From Rhizaria sp. SCN 62-66 (lineage: Eukaryota; Rhizaria, unplaced): a DNA stretch of 64,000 nucleotides. The position numbers and the translations under genes are program-made. The notes beneath the pieces were generated by a model, which was not told where the DNA came from, did not search any database, and saw only the letters and a list, made by a program, of their open reading frames with translations. Shown piece by piece: positions 9,057-19,011 of this stretch. Each line of letters begins with the position of its first letter. Position 1 is the first letter of the stretch. Where the stretch lies: positions 1 through 64,000 of the forward strand of contig MEDY01000035.1 in the NCBI GenBank assembly GCA_001724265.1, written 5' to 3'.

Positions 9057-12000
9057 TTAGTCGTTGTAAGCCAGCTTAAACGTCGGCATCATAACCTGTC
9101 CCGCCGGGGTAAGCACGACAGCGCCGCGCACAGTCACCGCAACATCAAACGGCGACAACGACAGTGAATGATCCCCTTTGATTCCGGTACAGCTATTGCG
9201 CACAGCTCCAAACCCGTCACGAGACTGTTGTTGTTGTTGCTGGGACTGTTGTTGCAGTGACTGAAGCGTCGCAGTGACTTGTTGATACAGCTGCTGCTGG
9301 TGCTGCTGCGACGGCGCCGGCGGAGGCGGATACAGCGGGCTTTGCGCCGGCAGCAGCATCGAGCCGACTGGCACCGCGCCCATGGCCACACGGTACACAG
9401 TCGCAGCCGTCCGGCCGGTACTTATGGGGGTACTCGTGGGGCTCCTAGTGCCGTCGCGCACGGCCCAGAGCTCAATCACGCCGCGCCTCGGCGCGAGCAA
9501 CAGCACGTGCAGCGCGTTCGAAGCCGTCTCAGCCTCAGTCATGGCCGCGATAGACTGCGCGACAGCCTGTGTAGAGGATGGCTGCAACACTGCGGAGGAG
9601 ATTTGGCGCACCGACTGCGAGTGTGACTGAAACTGCGGTTGTGACTGCGGCGTCGAGGTTGTTGACTGGAGGCAGCGGAAGTCAAGCGCTACCCAGGCCG
9701 CGCTGGCGTCTCGGAGCCCCTTCCACAGCCTCAGCAGCGTCGCCCCGCCGGCCGGCCCGCCCGCGCGCAGCAGAGCGGCGCGGCCTAAGCCGTCGGTCCA
9801 CACAGCGAACGGAGGCGGATTGCTGACGCTATCGCTATAGCTACAGCTGCTGTTGTGGGAGGCCGCTGCACCGCTGCGATTATGCTGGCGATGCGAGCTG
9901 CTGCCGCTGCCGCGGCTGCTGCTGCCGCGGCTGCTGTCGCCGATGCGACTGTCGCTGGACACGGAGGGGTACCGGGGCAGCAGCAGGCGCGCTGTAACCG
10001 AGCCCGGAAGAGGGACACCGACCGTCGCAGCGGAGACCGCGCCCCACCGAGCCCACATGGACCCATGAGTACCGTGCGTACCAGTATTCCCAGCAGTCCC
10101 ATGAGTTCCACTTGACCCATGAGTACCAGAAGTACCAGCGGTCCCGCCGCTAGAATAAGCCCCAATCACGCTCGCATCTCCAGCGTTCGCGAGAGCGCTC
10201 ACGCTCACGCTTGCGAGAGAGCTCAAGTTAGCGCTGACTAAGGAGTCTGCGAGTGGGCGCGCCGAGAGGACCGCAAACGCAGCAACCTGACCCAGCGCGG
10301 GCGCGGGCAACAGCGCAGTCACACGGCGCGGACCGTCGGCCAAAGCGCCGGCGCCCGCAGCGGCACACACGCGGGGGCGCGCTGCTGCGGAAGATGCAGC
10401 GCTCTGATTCTGACTCTGATTTTGACGCGAACGCGGTTGTATAGGTGGATGTTCATCACCCTCGTCGTCATCCTCCTCATCGTCCTCGTCGTCTTGGTCG
10501 TCATTCGCCTCGGTCTCGGCGTTCGCAGTCCCTGTCTCAGCTGTGGGGCTCGAGGGTGTCGCAGGAGTGCCCCAGAACGAGGTCCATAGCGCGCCCGCGA
10601 CCGTTGACGCCGCGCTGGCCGCGAGCGCGAGGCCCGCCCGCGCCGCGGCCCCGGCAGCCTCGCGCGCCCAATCGCGGTTCCGCATCCTCCTCCGCCGCCG
10701 CTGGGGCCGCGGCTGCTACAGACCGTGAATGTGAGCGCCGTGGCCGTGGGCGCTATAACTGTGGGACGGGTGGCTGCTGCTGCTGTGGGGTAAATCTGGG
10801 GCGGTCCAGTCGCTGTGCTCGACTGGCAAAGCGACTGTGTGAGAGGGACGACTCACAGTCGCTGTCCCCGTCTTGATTGCAGTCCGAGAGCAGGATGACC
10901 CAGTGACCGTGTTGGTGACTGTGAGCAGCGAGGGGGCAGTGCCGGCGACGACCAACGCAGGCGGAGCGTTGTCGGGCCAAACCCCCGCCACCGCCGCCCC
11001 TGTGCTTGCAGCAGCAGCAGCAGGACTTGAAGACATGGATTCAGGGTTATACTCATGACGTTGGCCTTCTTGCTGCTGCTGCTGCTGCTGCTGCTGATGT
11101 TGTTGTTGTTGTTGTTGTTGTTGCTCAGAGTGTAGCCCGAGCTCTGCCAAGAACGCGTCTCGCGAGGGCGCGAGCGGCACAGGCGGCGCCGCGACAGCCG
11201 CCGCGGCCACCGCGCCCGCTTCCTCTTGGGCAGAGCGGCTGAGCGGCGTCGGCAGCAGCGTGACGCGCGCGCCGGTCAGCGGGAGCCTCGCCACCGCGTC
11301 GGGTGAGCGGGCGCCGGGGACGCCAACCAGCGCGGAGAGCGCGGAGTGACAATGGGCGGACAGGGCCCGCAGGGGCAGCGCGGTGACTGCGCGCGGCTGA
11401 GTCAGCAGCAACACACCGTCGCCGCCACCGCAGTCATCGCCGTCGCCACTGAGTGACTCCGACGGCTGCAGCCGCGACCGCGACTGCAACCGTGACCGTG
11501 GGTCTGTCGTCGTCGTCGTCGTCGTGGCTGTTGTGGCTGTTGCGGCAGGGTGGGAAATTGAGGGCGCGGGGCGCAGGGGCCGGGAGCGAACTGGCGCGGC
11601 GAGAGACAGGCCGCGCACGGGGCCCGCTAATGCAATGCGTGCAGTCTCACTTACGGCAGCCAGAGCCGCCCTCGCAGTCTAAGCGTCGTCGCCGTCGCCA
11701 GTCTCCGCGAGGTCGGTGCTCAAGTCGGAGACGGAGGCGGAGGCTTCAGTGAGTGCGGTGGCCGAGACTGCGGTGACGGCGAGGGGGTCGACAACGAGCA
11801 GCCGCCCGCGGGAGGTGCCCAGGAGCAGAACACTGTGCGTCGCCCGCAGCACATCACCCCCCGGCGCGGATGCCGCCGCTGAGGCTGATGCTGAGGCTGA
11901 GGCCGAACCACAGGCGGAGCGCGCGGCGGCAATGGCGGCGGCGACGGCGGCGGGCGGCGCGAGCGCGAGCGCGGGCGCAGGCACAGGCGCGGCGTGCACC

Positions 12001-12575
12001 GGGATCCACAGCGCTGACGTCACCGCCTCAACACTTGCAACAGCAGCAGCAGCGGCAGCAGCAGCAGCAGCAGCACCACCACCACCACCACCGCCACCAC
12101 CAGCGCCAGTTACCGATAGTAGAGAGATGGGGGATGGAGCGGGGACCTGTGAGGGGTCGAGGCGGGCGAGAAGGTCGGGCAGCGTCACGCGGAGCGTCTC
12201 AAAGGGGCCCTGCGCGGGATTGTGGCGGGGTCCAACCCCGCCGCCGAGCTCGAAGCATCCGGGACACATCAGCGCGCGCCGCGCGGGGCGGATGAGCCAC
12301 AGGGACGCGCCTTGGGCGACGGCAACGCAGCAGAGGTCGGGCGTCGCGGCGACCACGCAGCCGGCGAGCGGAGACGCGGCCTCGAGTAACGATGCAGAGG
12401 CTGCAGCAGCGGCCGAGGTTGCACCGGAGGCTGGGGAGGCGTCGGGTGGTGATGATAGAGCGGCGAGGGAAGCGACGACCCCGGCGAGCAAAGGAGGCGG
12501 GTGCTGACGCCAGTCGGGGCCGCCAAACGCGAAGTCGACGGGTGAGAGCGTGATCAGCCCCGCGGTGGCGTCCAT
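9057..12575 (-). CDS. Rab3GAP regulatory-subunit (RAB3GAP2 N-terminal domain) protein, two in-frame TAG
   Basis: Predicted 1172-residue protein related to the N-terminal beta-propeller-like domain of RAB3GAP2, the non-catalytic subunit of the Rab3 GAP/Rab18 GEF complex on membranes. Conserved blocks lie in the C-terminal quarter: VWTDGLGRAALL, RLWKGLRDASAAW, LLAPRRGVIELWAV and the final VVLTPAGQV...FKLAYND, which match the DxxGRV, RMWKGYRDAQ, APRRGxxEVW and VPFHLAL(S)D blocks of the family. The C-terminal RAB3GAP2 domain of animals is absent; the protein ends where the N-terminal domain ends. Three open segments are in one frame, separated only by TAG at 11679-11681 (codon 299) and 10716-10718 (codon 620); coding character continues across both, and no GTNCGT donor precedes the first. 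Start chosen at the ATG at 12575, six bases after an acceptor-like CAG; the frame is open slightly further upstream without ATG. Poly-Gln, poly-Ala and poly-Gly runs are frequent. TAA stop. Confidence 0.75.
11071..11124. repeat. CAG/CAA (poly-Gln) repeat in the Rab3GAP2-like gene
   Basis: Trinucleotide array reading CAA then CAG on the coding (minus) strand, encoding a Gln tract with one His interruption. Confidence 0.85.
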
Positions 12576-12969
12576 GCGTGGCTGTGGAGCGGGGCTGAGG
12601 CGAGGAAGAGCGTCAAGCACGGGCGGGGTCAAGATAAGATTCGGTTCGAGGGGTTAACTCTGTGGTGGAGCAACAGCAACAAACTAAAATAGAGATGCAT
12701 GCAGCAGGGTGTCCGTCAGTGGGAGTATTATAAATGAGAAATATACGTATTCGTAAAATGATATATGTATATAAATAAGTACACGCTTGAGACGATGGGA
12801 AACTCGGCTGGCGCCGAAATTAACATTAGCCTCAACCCGCCTCTCGGTCGTTGCACTGGCCACAAACAAGTTTCCTCCACATGACATTATAAATGTTCCT
12901 TCTACGTTTAAAAGTGGGGTTATATAGCAAAAACAAGTTTTATATCCTAATCGATGGCTATCGTCTCAA
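12576..12969. other. Divergent promoter region
   Basis: AT-rich sequence between the Rab3GAP2-like gene (-) and the RNA methylase gene (+). TATA-like strings include ttatatagc near 12921. No gene seen. Confidence 0.4.
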
Positions 12970-15900
12970 ATGCATGACTCTATTCGCTCACGCTCCGCAC
13001 TTTGCGCTTCACGGCACGTCTCTTCGGTCTTCGGCAGCCGTACTTTTCCCCCCTACCCAAAACAGCTTGTAGACGTATCCTCGCTTCCCAGCTCAACCGC
13101 GCGTCTGCCCGTAACTCCCGTCCTCCCGATGGGCACCCGCTTCCGCTTCTACGTGCACGCGCCGTCGCCGGTGTTTGTGCCGCAGATGCGCGCCGAAGTC
13201 GAGACGCTGCTCAAGAGCGCGTCGCCCAACGCCAAGCTGCCGCGTCTCCACGCGTCCGGCACTTGCGGCCTCGAGTTCTCCGCCTCGCTGCGCGACATGT
13301 ACGTTCTCTCCAACGGGCTCCGCACCGCCGACGACATGCTCATCCAGCTCGCCCCGCGCAACGCCCGCGCCGGTTCGTATAACCAACTCGTGCGCACTCT
13401 GCAGGCGGTCCCGCTGCACGCCTTTGCTCACCGGTTCCAGCCCTGGCGCGACGCCGCGGGCCGCAAGCCGCGCGCGCGCTCCGAGGAGTCCCGCGAGCAG
13501 CAGCTCGCCGAGGCGCACCTGCTGCACAACAACGTCCGCGTGCTCTCCGACCGGTCGATCCTCAGCGATAAGCCGATGCTGCAGGACGTGGCCCGCGCGG
13601 CAGTCAGGGACATGCTCGCCCTGCGCCCGCGCCAGCGCCTCCGCGCGCGTGCTGTTGAATACACCGAGAACCCTCGTCTGTGGGGGCGCACGCTGGGCTC
13701 GCTGGAGGAGAGCCGCCGGGCGCGGCATGCGCTGACCGACGCCGCCACCGCGGCCGCCGCCAGGGCGCTCGGTGGCGACGAGGAGGATTGCGACGGTGGC
13801 GACGACGTAGTTAACACAGACGCTCGCACTGCAACTACGACAATCTCGAGCTCAACTTCTGCGAAGAGTGTCTCTGCAGCCTCTGCTGCTGCTCAGAGGG
13901 ATAACAATGCTGATGAGTTGCCATTTGGCGAGAGTGCCGCTCTCAAGCTCGAGGACGCGAATGCCGCCGACGAGGAGGATGCTGCGACCGCGGCGCGTGA
14001 CGCCGCCGCCGACGCTGCACTGCTGCGCCGTTTGCGCTCCGGTGACCGCATCCTACTTGACCAAGAGCAAGACCAAGACCAAGAGCACGACGATAACAAC
14101 GAGGACGGGTTTGTCAGCGAACACGACCACGCGACTTCTCTTGTCGCGGCAGACTCTACCGCGGGCTCTGCACTGGCACCTGTGGGCACCTACGACCCCG
14201 GTTTTGCGCCCGGCCGCGGCCGCCAGCCCTCGGGCCCCATGGCCGTGGTCCCCCGCACATCTACTATGCCGCCCTCGACGCTCATGGTGCCGCCGCCTCC
14301 GACCGACGACATGGCGCCCGCGGCGATGACGCTGCGGCTCGACCGCAACGCGCTCACCCTGTCCATGTCCGTCGCCGGGCACAAGGACCACGCACTACAC
14401 AAGCGCGGCTGGCGGTCCCGTGTCGTCGAGACCTCGATGCGCGAGACCGTCGCCGCGGGTCTGCTAGGACTGGTGGTGCAGAACTCGACGCCACTGTCCC
14501 CTCAGTCGCCGCTGCTGAAGCTGGGCACGGATCCCGTGTTCACGGCGCCGCTGTCCGGTGCGCTCCGCAGGCTCGCGCTCGACATCCCCTCGCTCGCGGC
14601 CGCGGCGCGCGCGGTCGAGGGCGAAGTTAGCGCGGCCAACAGCGGCGCTCTGACTGGCGGACAACAGCAGTCGCAGTCTCAGCAAGCGATTGCAGGCGCT
14701 GCGGGCTCCTTGATTAAGCCCTTTGCGTCTGCTGCTGCTGCTGCGGCGAGGAGTGGCGCCACGTCCTCAGTCTCTAACAAGTCGACGACGGCTAGCAACA
14801 ACAACAACAACAACAACAACAACGAAGATGTCAATGACGCTCCCGCTGGCGCTGAGGTCACTGCGCCTGTCGAGATAGATGTCGCTGCTGCTTCTGAGGG
14901 AACGCGTGCCCCTGCTGAGGGAACACGTGCCCCCGCGGTGCCGGTACCCATGCCCCGCGGCGGCTACCTCAACCTCTCCTCTTACGCCGCGCCCCCCGCC
15001 GACTTCACCGCTGCAACCGGCGCTGCCTCTGCCTCTGGCGCCGCCTCTGCTTCTCGCGCTGGCACTGGCTCTGCGGCGGGTGCCGGCACGCTCGCGACCA
15101 CTGCCGGCGCCTCCGCCCTGGCGCTGCAGACCCAGACTGGCGGTGGCGGCGGCGGCACTGCGGTGCTCCCCGCGGCTGCGACGGCGGCCCAACTGGCCGA
15201 GGTGGCGTCGATGGTGACGGCGCCGGTCGAGCGCGGGACCGTCTTTTCGCAGTTCCTCGAGGCGGCCCGCGAGTCGGTCGCCGCCGCGCCCCTCACACTC
15301 CCGTCCTCCTCCGACAATAACAGCATCAACAGCAACAACAACAACAGTAACAACACCGCCGCAAAGAGTGGCTCTCATCACGGCAAGGACACGGAGATGG
15401 ACAACGCGTTTGCGGTGGCGGAGCTGCTAGCGCAGTCGCCGCGCGCACTGGACAAGAGCGCCAGTCTTTCCCCGCCGCACGTGCACGCGCGCGACGGCGC
15501 TTCTCTATCAGAAGTGCTCGGGTACACGTTGTCCGCGGGGATCATGGGCGCGAGCCCGACGATGCGACTGTTTGACCCGTTTTGCGGGTCTGGAACCACG
15601 GTCATCGAGGCCGTGTACGCGTGGATGGGGCTGCCCACGCCGCCACTGCCGCGCGCCTTTGCGTTCCAGGACTGGCCGGTCCACAACGAGCTCGAGTACA
15701 ACACGCTGCTGCACGACTGGGCGCGCCGCTACGAGGACATCATTCAGACGTACATCGCGACCTTCGGCGCGTCCAAGGCGTTGTGGAAGGCCGGTGAGAC
15801 GCCTGCCGACGCACTCTCGCTCGACAACTTTCCTCTGTTCGTGGGGTCCGACCTGCGCGCCAAGGCGGTCATGTCAAGCGTCAACAACGCGCGCGACGCC

Positions 15901-16719
15901 GGCGTGGGGCTCTTCACGCAGTTCTACCAGGGCGACTTCGAGGACGTCATCTCGGAAGCCGGCACCGCGTGGGTTGACCTCCTCGTGCAGCAGGAGAAGG
16001 CCCGCGAGGAGCGCATGCGGCGCGCGCGAACTGCGCCTCGCGCCGGGCGCCGCAGCGGCGGGCTCGGCGTCGACCGCGCTGCGCTCCGCGATGAAGCGAA
16101 CGAAGAAGAAACCACTGCATCTGCTGCGGCGGTAGCAGAGCCTGCGTTTGGGACGAAGCGGTCTGAGACGCTCAAGACGCTTCCGAAGGCGGGGGCATCG
16201 CGCCCGAGCAATATTGTCACTTTAGACGCGATGGGCGCGGTGCGTCCGGTGCCGAAGCAGGACGCGCGCGGGCGGCCATTGCTCGACCTGCCGTACCCGT
16301 ACCTCAAGGGATACACAATGGTCAGCAACATCCCCTGGGGCGTGTCAGACGAGGACACACGTGGCGCGGGCGGACGGCGCGCGATCAACACCACGCAACA
16401 GGAGAGTATGGAGTCGCTCTACATGCGTCTCGGCCGTTCGCTGTACCGCCACAGCCACATGTTCCGGGACGTGTTCGTGCTGTCGGCGCACGCCAACTTC
16501 GAGCGCCACACGCGGCTGGGCGCGGAGCGGGCCGCGCGCGAGGACGAAGGCGCGCGCGCGGGCGGGCTAGATGCCGCGCGCCGCAAGGATGTGATGCTGC
16601 GGAATCAAGTCGTCAAGAGCCAGGGCGGGGGCGCGGCGGATTTCAAGTGGGAGAAGATCTGCTCGTTCTATAACAACGGTGTCAAGACGCATCTGCTCAA
16701 GCTCGATACCAGCAAGTGA
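12970..16719 (+). CDS. THUMP/UPF0020-type RNA methyltransferase, possibly organellar
   Basis: Predicted SAM-dependent RNA methylase of the UPF0020 family (bacterial RlmL, a 23S rRNA m2G methylase, is the best-known member). The N-terminal part (from about residue 54) has the THUMP-like layout: FYVHAPSP...EVETLL, CGLEFSASLRDMYVLSNGLRTADDMLIQL. The catalytic Rossmann part is at the C-terminus: DPFCGSGTTVIEA from about residue 869 binds SAM, and SNIPWGV (Asn about 1120) occupies the place of the NPPY motif expected for an N2-guanine methylase. Between them lie about 550 residues of Ala/Ser/Asn-rich insertion, so the protein (1249 residues) is far longer than bacterial relatives. The first 40 residues are Arg/Ser-rich and nearly free of acids, compatible with a mitochondrial presequence; alternatively translation starts at the ATG at 13129. 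No introns, TGA stop. Confidence 0.75.
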   Translation: MHDSIRSRSALCASRHVSSVFGSRTFPPYPKQLVDVSSLPSSTARLPVTPVLPMGTRFRFYVHAPSPVFVPQMRAEVETLLKSASPNAKLPRLHASGTCGLEFSASLRDMYVLSNGLRTADDMLIQLAPRNARAGSYNQLVRTLQAVPLHAFAHRFQPWRDAAGRKPRARSEESREQQLAEAHLLHNNVRVLSDRSILSDKPMLQDVARAAVRDMLALRPRQRLRARAVEYTENPRLWGRTLGSLEESRRARHALTDAATAAAARALGGDEEDCDGGDDVVNTDARTATTTISSSTSAKSVSAASAAAQRDNNADELPFGESAALKLEDANAADEEDAATAARDAAADAALLRRLRSGDRILLDQEQDQDQEHDDNNEDGFVSEHDHATSLVAADSTAGSALAPVGTYDPGFAPGRGRQPSGPMAVVPRTSTMPPSTLMVPPPPTDDMAPAAMTLRLDRNALTLSMSVAGHKDHALHKRGWRSRVVETSMRETVAAGLLGLVVQNSTPLSPQSPLLKLGTDPVFTAPLSGALRRLALDIPSLAAAARAVEGEVSAANSGALTGGQQQSQSQQAIAGAAGSLIKPFASAAAAAARSGATSSVSNKSTTASNNNNNNNNNEDVNDAPAGAEVTAPVEIDVAAASEGTRAPAEGTRAPAVPVPMPRGGYLNLSSYAAPPADFTAATGAASASGAASASRAGTGSAAGAGTLATTAGASALALQTQTGGGGGGTAVLPAAATAAQLAEVASMVTAPVERGTVFSQFLEAARESVAAAPLTLPSSSDNNSINSNNNNSNNTAAKSGSHHGKDTEMDNAFAVAELLAQSPRALDKSASLSPPHVHARDGASLSEVLGYTLSAGIMGASPTMRLFDPFCGSGTTVIEAVYAWMGLPTPPLPRAFAFQDWPVHNELEYNTLLHDWARRYEDIIQTYIATFGASKALWKAGETPADALSLDNFPLFVGSDLRAKAVMSSVNNARDAGVGLFTQFYQGDFEDVISEAGTAWVDLLVQQEKAREERMRRARTAPRAGRRSGGLGVDRAALRDEANEEETTASAAAVAEPAFGTKRSETLKTLPKAGASRPSNIVTLDAMGAVRPVPKQDARGRPLLDLPYPYLKGYTMVSNIPWGVSDEDTRGAGGRRAINTTQQESMESLYMRLGRSLYRHSHMFRDVFVLSAHANFERHTRLGAERAAREDEGARAGGLDAARRKDVMLRNQVVKSQGGGAADFKWEKICSFYNNGVKTHLLKLDTSK
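14796..14823. repeat. (AAC)n poly-Asn repeat
   Basis: Nine AAC units within the low-complexity insertion of the RNA methylase gene, encoding consecutive Asn residues. Confidence 0.85.
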
Positions 16720-17109
16720 GGAAAAGTGTTGTTACAACCAAAGCCAAGGCGAAAACAAGGCAAAGCTAAACGAGGGAAGGCGCAAGGTATTTATATTTAT
16801 AAAATATGATTGTTGAGTTGGTAGCGAGCTGCTCCGATGAAAAAACTAATATTAAGCTGTATTGAGGCATCGTAGTGGCCTGATTATGGCCCTGTTATTC
16901 AACAAATGCATTATCCAATCAATCAATACACATATCACATATCTTGTGAAATATCACCCTACTTAACAATAAAGATCGCACTGACTGACGAGGTGATGAG
17001 CCCATGAATCACTATATATGTACACGTACATAAGGACTTGACAAAGCGAAGAGTATTATTCGCTAGTGCCTGCATATGCGTGCATCCAGTTCTCAAACAG
17101 TGAAACACT
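16720..17109. other. Tail-to-tail spacer
   Basis: AT-rich 3' flanks of the methylase (+) and LAMTOR3 (-). AATAAA on the + strand at 16968-16973 is a candidate polyadenylation signal for the methylase. No gene seen. Confidence 0.45.
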
Positions 17110-17758
17110 TCAGTGGTCGGCGAGGTCAATCTCTGACTTGTTGTCCTCAACGAGCGAGAGCCTGAGGCGCTCGAGCTTGACCTGGAGCTCGGGTACGATG
17201 GCGACGATGAGCCCGCGGTTGACGCCGAGAGAGGCGACGAACGTGATGATGAGGGGGAGGTGCGCAACGTGCATGACAAGGTAGTCCTCGTAGAGCGTCG
17301 TGATGGTCGAGTTGGTGCCCAGCCCGAGCTTGCTGGCCATGCCCGTGGTCGTCGCGAAGACGACCGAGCCCGGGTCCGTGGCCAGCACGGGGGCCTGGTT
17401 GTGCGAGTACCCTTGTGTGTCTGTGAGCTCGATCTGCACGGGGAAGAGCGGGACGTGGTGGGGCGTGTCCTGGCGCATCACGCGCGAGTAGACGGCACCT
17501 TCAGAGTCGCTGATCACGATGCCGTACAGACCCTCCGTCCTGAGGGATAAGCATGAGTCGCAGAAGGGTGTGAGTGAGAGAGAGAAGCAATGAAAGAAAC
17601 TAGAAGTGAGTGCAGGGAAGCCGTGGTGCAAGGTATGAAACTATGAAGCAATATTGTGGTATTTCCCATAGATAGCAGCGTGGATATTCGACGTACCGGC
17701 CAATAACCTTTTCGAGTGAGGTGTTGATGGTCTCCGAAGTGACGGGATTAGCAGCCAT
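17110..17758 (-). CDS. LAMTOR3: Ragulator subunit LAMTOR3 (MP1), two exons
   Basis: Predicted LAMTOR3, a roadblock-fold subunit of the lysosomal Ragulator complex that anchors Rag GTPases for TORC1 signalling. Exons on the minus strand: 17758-17697 and 17539-17110, joined within an Arg codon (CG/G), giving 163 residues. The family core is evident: EGLYGIVISDSEGAV, FATTTGMASKLGLGTNSTI, YLVMHVAHLPLIITFVAS and NRGLIVAIVPEL, parallel to EGLHAIVVSDRDG, LATDQGSKLGLSKN and RLPLVVSFIAS of animal LAMTOR3. The middle, with a TDTQGYSHNQAP segment, is longer than in animals. The 157-nt intron starts GTACGT and ends CTCAG. The ATG follows 11 bases after a strong acceptor (TTTCCCCAG); an additional upstream coding exon cannot be excluded. 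Ends in TGA. Confidence 0.87.
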
Positions 17759-19011
17759 GCGGTAGAGCCCTGGGGAAACAGAAGAGGCGATTATGCGATG
17801 AGAGTGCATTTTTAGAAGGATTAATTTACTAGTGGAGTCGAATACATGCTTTAAACAGTGAATATATCTAATACATCTCATTTTTACGATCGGGTCATTC
17901 TGCAGTCACTCTGAAAGTATAGGTGTCGACGAGCCCTTGCTTCAGTGGTGAAGCCGTAGACGCAGCGTGCAACTTGTGGTTACGCTGAAGAAATCATAAG
18001 ATAGAACGCAAAGGATAGAGTGTTTCGGCATCAAAAACCTAGTGTCATGATACAAACAAATCTAACAGACTTGTAGACATGTGCTGAATGCATAATATTA
18101 GGATACAGTACGTGTATTACGAGGGGAAAAGACAAATAAGTTTCAGAGATCGTCTGGTCACAACACGACGAATTCGGACCTGCAGGTTTGCGGTTAAAGT
18201 CAAGAAAAATTGGCGAAAAAAGTAAAGATATATCAGGTTATTACCACCGATTATACACTCAAGCGTGCATGAAGAACGACGATGACGACAGCAACAAATC
18301 GTTATTTTTTGGGCAAGGAAACAGAAAAATAGGAGAGGAGGGGCTACATAACAGACGAGGGACTGTGTGGTGAGGGGGCAGCGGGCCACAAACGGCAGCA
18401 GTGGACGCGGTGGACTGGGTGGGACTGTGCGTTAAGAGGTTTATATATAACGCGCGTCACACAGCACCGCGCCGTATCGCTGTCACTGGTGGGACCGCGC
18501 CGCCACCACACGCCCTGTATCGCTCGTTGCTCGCCGCAGTGCAGTGTGATCTTCGTGAAATCACAGTGTGTTTGTGTGTGTGAGAGAGAGTGGGATGAAC
18601 GGGCGAGCGAGAGAGAGGGAAGAAAAAAGAATAGTCGATACGAATCGAAACAAACGAGTCACGATTATTTTAGTGGATTTAGGTGTGGAGATCGATAAGA
18701 AAACTACGAGTGTTATATATGAGTCTGTGGCAGTGAGAGTTTTGCGTCGGTTCACACAATCACTCTATCACGAACGCAAGTACACTGCACAAAGACAGAA
18801 CAGACATACAAACACAGAGCAAAACAAAGACCACGCATAACGTCGAATCTCTCAATATCGGCAGAGGTCTAACAAAATGCTGATCGCATCCTTGCAATTG
18901 CGAAAAACGTGTTTCAGCTAGCTGACTTCTAATGAGAGCGTGAGCGCGAGGCCCGCGAACATGTTGTCCGCACAGACTGAGGCACAACATGGAGCAAACC
19001 CGACGCGTCGC
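17759..19011. other. Spacer between LAMTOR3 and CK1
   Basis: Upstream region of LAMTOR3 (-) and 3' flank of CK1 (-). A TATATATAA string (minus strand) lies near 18440-18450. The block 18931-18971 resembles the end of the CK1 coding region and is listed separately. No independent gene seen. Confidence 0.4.
18931..18971 (-). repeat. Degenerate duplicate of the CK1 C-terminal coding tail
   Basis: On the minus strand this reads ADNMFAGLALTLS, versus [10 protein letters not shown] at the annotated end of CK1 (about 19013-19045). The two copies differ by indels of 3 and 6 bases, both multiples of three. An acceptor-like CCTCAG stands just upstream at about 18980. With TAG as sense, the frame continues from here to a TGA or TAA further downstream. 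Confidence 0.6.
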
